DNA from: a virus
Virus record (IMG/VR): IMGVR_UViG_3300045738_000854
Location: 1-38,840 of that record
Length of the DNA stretch: 38,840 bases
Direction: 5' to 3' (one strand)
The notes beneath the pieces were generated by a model. It saw nothing but the letters and a program-made list of their open reading frames with translations, ran no database searches and had not been told where the DNA came from. Below, in pieces: positions 22,054 to 27,435 of this stretch (positions within the stretch are counted from its first letter, which is position 1; every line of letters begins with the position of its first letter). The position numbers were made by a program, and so were the translations under genes.

Positions 22054-22488
22054 ATGGTCACCAAGAGCTTCAGCGCGCAACTTGACGACATCGCGGACCT
22101 GACGCTGCGTGACATGCGCTATGTCGCCAGCGAGAGTATCCAGGACGTTGCCGAGCAGATGCAGACCCCACAGCGCGGCGTCACAAAAGGCGGCACGTTC
22201 GAGGTCGGCAAGATCCCCGTGGCCGAATCCGATTTGATCAACAGCTTGTCGGTCGATGGCGGGGCAGAGGGCGAGGATGCCTATGTCCTTGCGCTTGCTG
22301 GTTATGAGTTGGGCGACAACATGACGTTTGCCTATTCCGCTGAACATGCACTGCCAATGGAGACAGGCTTCACCATCGAGCTGGCAGACGGGGGCGAGGT
22401 GAATGTTCCCGGTCGGCATTTTATGGGCAAGGCAGCAGCCCGCTTCCCTGAGTTCGTCAAGGCCCGTGCCGCCGAGGTCCGCAGGTGA
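22054..22488 (+). CDS. HK97 gp10-like tail completion protein
   Basis: A 144-residue protein. The pattern MVTKSFSAQLDDIADLTLRDMRYVASESIQDVAEQMQTP, then TGGTFEVGKIPVAESDLINSLSV, then AYSAEHALPMETGFT and PGRHFMGKAA is that of the gp10-like/tail completion family, which helps to join the tail to the head. The end overlaps the next gene's GTG start by four bases. Confidence 0.72.
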   Translation: MVTKSFSAQLDDIADLTLRDMRYVASESIQDVAEQMQTPQRGVTKGGTFEVGKIPVAESDLINSLSVDGGAEGEDAYVLALAGYELGDNMTFAYSAEHALPMETGFTIELADGGEVNVPGRHFMGKAAARFPEFVKARAAEVRR

Positions 22489-22886
22489 TCACCGATACCG
22501 ATATTTTCAAAGCGTTCGAGCAAAAACTCCTGACATTTACGCCCGCGCTCACAATCGGATGGCCGAACAAGGACGTGCCAGCCGGAACGCCACATCCGTT
22601 CCTGATCTTCGACCACGTGCCAGTGAGCCGCGTTGACAACACGCTGACCGGTGGTGGTGAATTCGTGCGGGGGTTCGCGCAGATCACGGTCATGGCGAAG
22701 CCGGGTGAGTTTGCAACCAGGGCCAACCGCCTCGCCGATCAGATCGCCGCGCTGTTCCCGTACACGCTGCGTCTGCCGGTGACCGGTGGCGAGATCACCA
22801 TCAGCCAGCCGCCGGAAGTGCAGCAAGGCTACCCAGACGGGGCGCATTGGCGCGTTCCGGTCAAGATCCCGTACTTCGCCATTTAA
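22485..22886 (+). CDS. Tail terminator-like protein (DUF4128)
   Basis: A 133-residue protein, GTG start inside the previous stop. It reads as DUF4128: ITDTDIFKAFEQKLLTF, PFLIFDHVPVSR, FVRGFAQITVMAKPGEFATRANRLADQIAALFP, and a closing WRVPVKIPYF. This family has the fold of lambda gpU, which caps the tail tube and connects it to the head. It is placed just before the tail tube gene, as expected. Confidence 0.75.
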   Translation: MITDTDIFKAFEQKLLTFTPALTIGWPNKDVPAGTPHPFLIFDHVPVSRVDNTLTGGGEFVRGFAQITVMAKPGEFATRANRLADQIAALFPYTLRLPVTGGEITISQPPEVQQGYPDGAHWRVPVKIPYFAI

Positions 22887-22901
22887 CCATAGGAGGCCGA
22901 T

Positions 22902-23165
22902 ATGGCTAACAAAGACACCGCTACGGCGGCTCAAAAAGCATTGCAAAAAGGCAACGATCTGATCACTGGAGCAACCGTCGCGCCGATCACATTGGGCAAT
23001 ATCACAACACCCGCGATGACGTTCAAAGGCGACGTGCCGAGGGTAGGCAGCAGGATCACTGCGCGCATCCAGGACGGCAAAAAATATTCGGGCATTGTTG
23101 CCACGGCTGACGTAGCTGACGGCACTGTCACGGTCACATTCAAGGACGGGATGAAACCCGCCTGA
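22902..23165 (+). CDS. Small tail-region protein (87 aa)
   Basis: It has a helical N-terminus rich in Lys and Ala, then a small beta barrel (MTFKGDVPRVGSRITARIQDGKKYSGIVATADVADGTVTVTFKDG) that looks SH3-like. AGGAGG precedes the ATG. The family is not recognised. It may be a tail or connector accessory. Confidence 0.65.
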   Translation: MANKDTATAAQKALQKGNDLITGATVAPITLGNITTPAMTFKGDVPRVGSRITARIQDGKKYSGIVATADVADGTVTVTFKDGMKPA

Positions 23166-23196
23166 GCAATAGCGGCCTTCCCGGCGGGTCGCTCCC

Positions 23197-23227
23197 TTTT
23201 TGGGATGTGCCGGGATCATCCCAAAAA
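23197..23227. repeat. Long perfect hairpin before the tail tube gene
   Basis: TTTTTGGGATG and CATCCCAAAAA form a perfect 11-base-pair stem around a 9-base loop. It ends 4 bases before the AAAGGAG ribosome-binding site of the tail tube gene. The T-run is on the 5' side of the stem, so it is not a normal terminator on either strand. It could control translation of the tube protein, act as an RNA processing site, or bind a protein. Confidence 0.6.
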
Positions 23228-23243
23228 CTGAAAGGAGCCTCTC

Positions 23244-23708
23244 ATGGCTTTGCAATCATCCGTTGGCATCAAAGTTGGCGTTAGCGCCACCCTGCCCACA
23301 ACTCACGACGATACCGCAGTCACTGGCTTCCCCAGCATGACCTACATCAATTGCGGCAAGCTAAACACACCGCCGCCCATGACCGGCACGAAAGACGTTG
23401 CAACCTTCGAGAACCTGTCCACAGGCGAAGAAGAAAAGCTGCTGGATATTCTGCGCGCTGGCAATGGTGAGATGACCTTTGGCTACGATGAGGCCGACAC
23501 CGGCCAAACCGCACTGCAAACAGCCGCAGACGCAACCACGGACGCAGCCTCAAAGGTTGCGCTGGAATTTACGCTGGCCAACGGCACCGTCTATTACCGC
23601 CTCGCGTTGATCACGTCCTACACGCCATCTGGCTCAATTGGGAACGTGCTGACGGCAGCGGTAAACGCCGAGTTCTACAAGCGTCACGTCAAAGTGGCTG
23701 CTGTGTAA
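23244..23708 (+). CDS. Major tail tube protein
   Basis: A 154-residue beta-rich protein with the tail tube pattern: GIKVGVSATLPTTHDDTAVTGF, FENLSTGEEEKLLDILRAGNGEMTFGYDE, ALEFTLANGTVYYRLALITSYTPSGSIGNVLTAAVNAEFYKR (lambda V/TTP-like). It polymerises around the tape measure. It is preceded by AAAGGAG and by the 11-base-pair hairpin, and followed by another structured gap (23710-23759) before the chaperone genes. Confidence 0.82.
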   Translation: MALQSSVGIKVGVSATLPTTHDDTAVTGFPSMTYINCGKLNTPPPMTGTKDVATFENLSTGEEEKLLDILRAGNGEMTFGYDEADTGQTALQTAADATTDAASKVALEFTLANGTVYYRLALITSYTPSGSIGNVLTAAVNAEFYKRHVKVAAV

Positions 23709-23709
23709 T

Positions 23710-23759
23710 CCACTTCGGTGGCTAGGGGCTGGCGTGATGTGGTTCGCCACGTCGGCCCC
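23710..23759. other. Structured gap between tail tube and chaperone genes
   Basis: The 81-base gap holds a short CCAC-TTCG-GTGG hairpin (23710-23721) and a longer one with GGGGC/GCCCC (23725-23729 with 23755-23759) stacked on TGGCG/CGCCA (23730-23734 with 23745-23749). There is no T-run. These could set the ratio of tube to chaperone mRNA. Confidence 0.4.
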
Positions 23760-23789
23760 GATCTTGAACCAGAACCAAGGATTAAAAAC

Positions 23790-24227
23790 ATGGATTTCTC
23801 CAAACTGACGGGTCAGCCCGCAACCATCGACGAGAGCCTTGAGGCGTTCGAGTTCAAGCCAGAGGGCTATGAGAACGGCATGGGCAAGCCCCTTTCGATC
23901 ACAATGCACCCCGGTTCCGGGACGCGGTTCAAGCGGGCTGTGCGCAAGATGCACATCAAGATGACGCGCGCGAATAATGAGCCGGACACCAGCGACGATC
24001 TGAGCGAAGAGGAGCTCGAGGCCGAACTGCGTCAGCAGGACAGCCGCACCTGTGAACTGCTTGCCCGCCTTTGCGACGGCTGGAACATGACGGACGGTGA
24101 AAAATCTCTGGAGTGCACCGTCGACAACGCAACCGAACTGTTCATCCAAGTTGAACCTTTGCGCGTCTTGGCGGACAAGGAAATTTCCGAACGGGGAAAC
24201 GGATCGAAGGCGAAAAAGAGCGCCTGA
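23790..24227 (+). CDS. Tail assembly chaperone G-like
   Basis: A 145-residue protein (MDFSKLTGQPATIDESLEAFEFKPEGYENGMG...) in the position of lambda G, right after the tail tube and before the large tape measure. The ATG at 23790 is chosen because upstream codons lie in the structured gap. Residues up to 137 are shared with the frameshift product GT. These chaperones coat the tape measure during tail assembly and do not enter the virion. The acidic helical part (DDLSEEELEAELRQQD) is typical. Confidence 0.78.
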   Translation: MDFSKLTGQPATIDESLEAFEFKPEGYENGMGKPLSITMHPGSGTRFKRAVRKMHIKMTRANNEPDTSDDLSEEELEAELRQQDSRTCELLARLCDGWNMTDGEKSLECTVDNATELFIQVEPLRVLADKEISERGNGSKAKKSA

Positions 24228-24631
24228 TACTCTGGTCTAAGCAACTGGCTTGGCTCCAATGCTCCGACACCGAAAAGGGTGGGGATCGTTGGGGCCAGCT
24301 TGAACGCGGGATGCACATTATCCCGGAACGCGGCGATCTACCCGATGCGCACTACATCTTGCGACGTGTGGGCATGACGACCAGTAACGGAATGGGCGTC
24401 GGGCCGATCGCGGCGGGGCCTATCGTCGAGTTTCTCGCAGCGACAGGCAGATCTGCGTCACCCTACGAGATCGACGCAGCCTTGCTCGCATCGGGGGCAT
24501 ACTTCGATGAGCACCAACGGTCGGACGGCAAAAGCACCGATGCGCCGTGGGATTGGCCGAAGTCGCAACGTGATCTTGAGGTATTCGGGAAAGCGCAGGA
24601 GCGGGTGATTAGGGCTCTGATGGGGGAATGA
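24155..24631 (+). CDS. Tail assembly chaperone T-like extension, made by -1 frameshift
   Basis: This frame is open from 24155 to 24631 but has no start codon at its head; the first ATG is at 24311, well inside. It overlaps the end of the G-like gene in the -1 frame. Protein-like sequence begins at once (RIEGEKERLILWSKQLAWLQCSDTEKGGDRWGQLE) and ends in ERVIRALMGE. A slip at GGGAAAC (24194-24200) would join 137 residues of G to 143 residues of T, giving a GT product of 280 residues, as in lambda. Confidence 0.75.
   Translation, partial: TFARLGGQGNFRTGKRIEGEKERLILWSKQLAWLQCSDTEKGGDRWGQLERGMHIIPERGDLPDAHYILRRVGMTTSNGMGVGPIAAGPIVEFLAATGRSASPYEIDAALLASGAYFDEHQRSDGKSTDAPWDWPKSQRDLEVFGKAQERVIRALMGE
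24194..24200 (+). promoter_or_regulatory. Programmed -1 frameshift slippery site
   Basis: GGGAAAC occurs in the exact phase required: the zero-frame codons are GGA and AAC, which re-pair as GGG and AAA after a one-base slip. This is the X-XXY-YYZ heptamer used in lambda G/GT (GGGAAAG). It lies 25 bases before the zero-frame stop at 24225. A weaker A-rich site (GAAAAAG, 24212-24218) in the same phase is an alternative. Confidence 0.75.
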
Positions 24632-24650
24632 TTGAATGAGGGGAATGCAA

Positions 24651-24866
24651 ATGAACATTGAGCCGCTACCAAAAAGGGATTGGACAATCACGTTTAAAGG
24701 CGGCCGATTGGTTTTGACAGCCAATCACAACGCTGATGCCAATTCTCTTCACCACACCATATTTGAACTGACGGGATCAGACCCGGCGGATAATCTGGTC
24801 GGTATCGAGGATCTGGAAGGCGTCGTGTTTGCTGCCCACGAAGTTGACGTGCCTCCCGTCGCTTAG
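24651..24866 (+). CDS. Small unknown protein (71 aa) after the chaperones
   Basis: The start at 24651 has AGGGG 7 bases upstream; ATGs at 24636 and 24645 are alternatives. The product (MNIEPLPKRDWTITFKGGRLVLTANHN...) has a beta-rich first half. Its last 90 bases lie antisense to a gene on the other strand. No family is recognised. It could be a real small gene, or a remnant left where cargo genes were inserted. Confidence is limited because of the overlap. Confidence 0.4.
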   Translation: MNIEPLPKRDWTITFKGGRLVLTANHNADANSLHHTIFELTGSDPADNLVGIEDLEGVVFAAHEVDVPPVA

Positions 24867-25004
24867 GGTTGCATCCTTAACCCCCGCAACTTCCACTGCA
24901 GGACCACTTAACGGACGAAAGGTGCTAAACCTCTGCCAGATCACAACCGTATATTCATCACCATTTTCGCCTTGGCAATTTAACCGTTCAATTTCTCGGC
25001 GCAT
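24777..25004 (-). CDS. Small conserved-type protein (75 aa), minus strand
   Basis: Starting at the ATG at 25004 (GGAG 7 bases upstream), the product reads MRREIERLNCQGENGDEYTV...GRHVNFVGSKHDAFQILDTDQIIRRV. From memory this resembles a widespread small proteobacterial family ending in a similar strand-turn-IIRR motif, of unknown role. It is transcribed against the tail genes, so it needs its own promoter, which I could not pinpoint. An extension to 25055 is possible but lacks a ribosome-binding site. It belongs to the inserted cargo block. Confidence 0.6.
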   Translation of the reverse strand: MRREIERLNCQGENGDEYTVVIWQRFSTFRPLSGPAVEVAGVKDATLSDGRHVNFVGSKHDAFQILDTDQIIRRV

Positions 25005-25100
25005 GGTGGTTCTCCCAAAATTCTGATCCTCCGCGAGAATCGTGCAGGCGGTCAAGGATGGTTGGTGGATCAGGCGCTTACTGCGTTGATAGGGAGTAGG

Positions 25101-25736
25101 TTAGGCAGGTTCTTCATTGGGAAGTGCAGACGCAATTCGCGCTGGGAGCTCGTAGGAGTATACCAAAAACAAGCGGGTGAAATCGCGGCCGCGCTCAACG
25201 TCGTCAACAGATGGAGGCTCTTCGTCGTGAGCCCCTTCGTTACCAAGGAATTTCACGGTGTCTAAAAGCCTGATTAACGTGTCTGGGACCGCTTCTTCCT
25301 TCTGAAGTGCGCGTATGCGCGAATTGAGCATCCCTTTCCCTTCAGGGTTTAAATCCCGAACCGTAAGCTCGACGGTTTTTCGAAACATGATTGCTGAGCT
25401 CATCAATCGGCCGTCCACGAAGTTTGCCTCAGCTTCGGAGAAGGTCTGCTGAATTTGAGGAGGTAAATTACCGATGACATCGAGAGTTGGCACCGAAGGC
25501 GCGGAACTGAGGATCCTAAAAGAATCGGAGAATGTTTCACCCGATCGGCCAGCTGCATTACCAATAGGGTCGTTGCCCCTTTTTTCGATATATAAAATAA
25601 TTCCGCGATTACACACTGGACAAGTGGCGAATAGATTTCCTACGCCGCCGTCTATCGACACGACTGAGTGGGTTGTGAGACCGACATTTTTGGTTAAGCA
25701 GCCCACGTGCGGGCAATTGAAAGGGACAGTACCCAT
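25101..25736 (-). CDS. DUF4145 protein with N-terminal zinc knuckle
   Basis: A 211-residue protein. The N-terminus has a Cys-rich zinc site, CPHVGC (8-13) and CPVC (39-42). The C-terminal domain (about 95-205) reads as DUF4145: MFRKTVELTVRDL, then SRIRALQKEE, then DTVKFLGNEGAHDEE, with the conserved G-N-E/D-G/A-A-H core, as in HEPN-like helical domains. DUF4145 proteins occur alone or attached to restriction and other defence enzymes. Here it is alone, on the strand opposite to the late genes, so it is probably expressed in the lysogen. A defence or stress role is an inference from family context. Confidence 0.75.
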   Translation of the reverse strand: MGTVPFNCPHVGCLTKNVGLTTHSVVSIDGGVGNLFATCPVCNRGIILYIEKRGNDPIGNAAGRSGETFSDSFRILSSAPSVPTLDVIGNLPPQIQQTFSEAEANFVDGRLMSSAIMFRKTVELTVRDLNPEGKGMLNSRIRALQKEEAVPDTLIRLLDTVKFLGNEGAHDEEPPSVDDVERGRDFTRLFLVYSYELPARIASALPNEEPA

Positions 25737-25953
25737 GCCTCATAATCCTCAAATTGCAGTACTGAATTCGACAATTCGAGCATCCAGCGATTCCGTAAAT
25801 CTAACACGCCTACTGTTGTCGCACTACGGTCACCTCGGATATGCTGAGAAGGACCAATTTACCATGGCGCTGATCATGGAGCTCGGCACTCGCGAAGCTA
25901 TTGCGAGAACGGCTTCAATTAACGCTGATTTGCTGGATAAGGGCGATCCCTAG
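25735..25953 (+). CDS. Possible small protein (72 aa) divergent from DUF4145 gene
   Basis: From the ATG at 25735 the frame gives MPHNPQIAVLNSTIRASSDSVNLTRLLLSHYG...MELGTREAIARTAS. It reads as a plausible helical protein, but no family is recognised. Its ATG shares the CATG with the ATG of the divergent DUF4145 gene. The frame is also open upstream to 25474, antisense to that gene, which I treat as a shadow. AAAGGG about 13 bases upstream is a weak ribosome site. It ends just before a repeated hairpin motif, which supports it being a gene. Confidence 0.45.
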   Translation: MPHNPQIAVLNSTIRASSDSVNLTRLLLSHYGHLGYAEKDQFTMALIMELGTREAIARTASINADLLDKGDP

Positions 25954-25980
25954 CCGCCTTGTGCATCCCCCAAGGGGGGG
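25951..25980 (+). repeat. Repeated 3'-end motif with GC hairpin (copy 1)
   Basis: The stop codon is followed by CCGCCTTGTGCATCCCCC, then a small C/G hairpin (CCCC-CAAG-GGGG). A very similar sequence follows the stop of the HTH gene at 26907 (16 of 21 bases shared). Both act as probable 3' ends of cargo genes. Confidence 0.45.
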
Positions 25981-26063
25981 GCTCAACACACACTGAAACA
26001 ATTTCACCCACTGCATCTTGTGCCAGTTGGTGATCACAAGCAGTATCTGGTGGATATCATAAG

Positions 26064-26128
26064 CGTCTATCACAGACGTCACATTAAAATGTGCGGCCCG
26101 TTGACAGAAGTAAACAAAATATTAGATA
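26064..26128 (+). promoter_or_regulatory. Own promoter and palindromic operators of the cargo gene pair
   Basis: A perfect TTGACA -35 box at 26101-26106 is followed 16 bases later by TAGATA (26123-26128), just before the gene at 26141. Immediately upstream stand two inverted repeats: CGTCT-N5-AGACG (26064-26078) and the perfect 14-base palindrome CACATTAAAATGTG (26080-26093). The arrangement looks like an autoregulated toxin-antitoxin promoter. The rest of the 187-base gap (25954-26140) contains no ORF. Confidence 0.6.
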
Positions 26129-26140
26129 AGGGCGCATAGG

Positions 26141-26389
26141 ATGAGTCGATCAAGACACCCTAATAAGGACATCGAAGCGGCAGTTTCCTACGCTGAAAAA
26201 TGCGGATGGAGATATGTCGATGCCGGTAAGAGCGCACATCCTTGGTGCAAGCTTTACTGTCAATTCGCTGACCGAGAAGGGTGCAAGATTACGGTTTATT
26301 CTACGCCAAGGAATGCGCACAACCATGCAGCGACGATCATGAAGGCTGTAAACCGGTGCTCGCATATAGTCGACAACGAAGGGGGCTAA
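26141..26389 (+). CDS. Small basic protein, HicA-like toxin candidate (82 aa)
   Basis: The protein reads MSRSRHPNKDIEAAVSYAEK...GKSAHPWCKLYC...ITVYSTPRNAHNHAATIMKAV. A helix, then a strand with the motif GKSAHPW (H33 in the place of the HicA G-x-H active-site histidine), further strands and a final helix fit a small double-stranded-RNA-binding-type fold. From memory this belongs to a small family that occurs in front of an HTH-protein gene. It has its own promoter and a 1-base gap to the next gene. Toxin activity is inferred, not shown; the histidine motif is not the exact HicA motif. Confidence 0.6.
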   Translation: MSRSRHPNKDIEAAVSYAEKCGWRYVDAGKSAHPWCKLYCQFADREGCKITVYSTPRNAHNHAATIMKAVNRCSHIVDNEGG

Positions 26390-26390
26390 C

Positions 26391-26909
26391 ATGACTGTTT
26401 TTGATTTCACATTTGTCGTTGAGGCTGATCTTGACGATGAGGCTTTTGAGGACCGTTTTTTTGAAGCTGGCTGTGACGATGCCACGTATATGATTATGCG
26501 CGGCAACGGCCATTTGTGCTTTGACCGTGAGGCGGAAACTTACAAAGAGGCGGTTCTCTCTGCGTATGAGGAAATCGTCAGCACAGGAACTCCGATTGTT
26601 CGTTTCGAGCCTGACTTCTTGGTGAGTGCCGCCGAAATTGCCACACGATCAAAGATGACCAAGCAGGCAATTGGCTTGTTCAGTAAGGGTGAGCGACGCG
26701 ACGGATTTCCTGCACCGACTGCTCGGGTAAATTCAGCCAGTCCCCTTTGGGATTGGGTTCAAGTTTCGCGCTGGATGTATGACCATGACAAGGTAGGCTA
26801 TGAAGTCTACTGCGATGCTTTGATTTCTCGCGTTATCAACGTCGGCTCCCAATTCAACAATCTGGCCGGTCAGAACAAGGTTAACCTCCGCGAGATGCTT
26901 GACGCTTAA
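26391..26909 (+). CDS. HTH protein with N-terminal alpha/beta domain, antitoxin candidate (172 aa)
   Basis: Residues 1-75 form an alpha/beta domain (FDFTFVVEADLDDEAFEDRFFEAGCDDATYMIMRGNGHLCFDREAETYKEAV). Residues ~78-130 are an AlpA/MerR-like HTH (SAAEIATRSKMTKQAIGLFSKG...FPAP...LWDWVQVSRWM). A regulator fused to a partner-binding domain, directly after a small basic gene and under a palindromic promoter, fits an antitoxin that also represses its operon. This is inference from layout. The composition is lower in G+C than the structural genes. Confidence 0.65.
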   Translation: MTVFDFTFVVEADLDDEAFEDRFFEAGCDDATYMIMRGNGHLCFDREAETYKEAVLSAYEEIVSTGTPIVRFEPDFLVSAAEIATRSKMTKQAIGLFSKGERRDGFPAPTARVNSASPLWDWVQVSRWMYDHDKVGYEVYCDALISRVINVGSQFNNLAGQNKVNLREMLDA

Positions 26910-26940
26910 CCGCCTTGGGTATCCCTTCGGGGGTGTCTAT
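26907..26940 (+). terminator. UUCG hairpin, copy 2 of the repeated 3'-end motif
   Basis: After the stop comes CCGCCTTGGGTATCCC, then the hairpin ATCCC-TTCG-GGGGT (26921-26934), which can be extended with G-U pairs. There is no long T-run. It separates two convergent genes (the next one ends at 26937 on the minus strand) and may serve both strands. Confidence 0.5.
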
Positions 26941-27365
26941 TGCTTGATGGTGTACTTAATCTGCATCTCGGAGAGTTCAGGGATTGCTGCATAGGTTTGA
27001 AACCCGAAGCCTTCGATGTAGGTAAAACCCGATGTTAAAAAGGTTTCGCCATCATAGAGGCGGTAGTTGAGCTTTCCGCTTTCACACGTCGCCGCTCCTA
27101 CAATATGCGCGTTGCTGCCTTTGCGTGTATACGACCAGTCTTCTATTTTACATTCACCGGTCACGTCGCCAGCGACTGCAAGTGTGACGGCTGCGATTTG
27201 AGGCGGCAGGGCGTCATAGCATTCAAGTCGTGCATCTTCATCAGCCTGCATCTCAAAGCAGGCTCGATATGCCTTCGACAATTTCAGCGTTGCTTCTGCC
27301 ACATCTGCGGATGATTGGGCAGGGATAAGGCTCATAGCCGCCCCCGCAAGCGCAATAATTCTAAT
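26937..27365 (-). CDS. Small secreted protein with a non-standard start (ATT)
   Basis: From an ATG at 27335 the frame gives 132 residues (MSLIPAQSSADVAEATLKLSKAYRACFEMQ...), but this cuts a signal peptide in half. Reading upstream in the same frame gives RIIALAGAAMSLIPAQSSA, a good signal sequence with a site after SSA. The codon at its head is ATT (27365-27363), 10 bases after GGGAG, where an ATG would fit exactly. Either ATT is used as a rare start, or the ATG was lost by one base change and the gene is failing. The mature protein has four or five cysteines and resembles small periplasmic proteins; the family is not recognised. Confidence 0.5.
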   Translation of the reverse strand: MRIIALAGAAMSLIPAQSSADVAEATLKLSKAYRACFEMQADEDARLECYDALPPQIAAVTLAVAGDVTGECKIEDWSYTRKGSNAHIVGAATCESGKLNYRLYDGETFLTSGFTYIEGFGFQTYAAIPELSEMQIKYTIKQ

Positions 27366-27435
27366 TATCTCAAATCTCCCAAATGAACCGCTGCCACGCT
27401 AGGCCAGCGACCTTTTGCGTTCAAGGAATTCCTTC

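Noticed and set aside
24311-24631. Separate gene starting at the ATG at 24311
   Set aside because: Protein-like sequence continues upstream in the same frame to the GGGAAAC slip site, so the ATG is internal to the T-like part.
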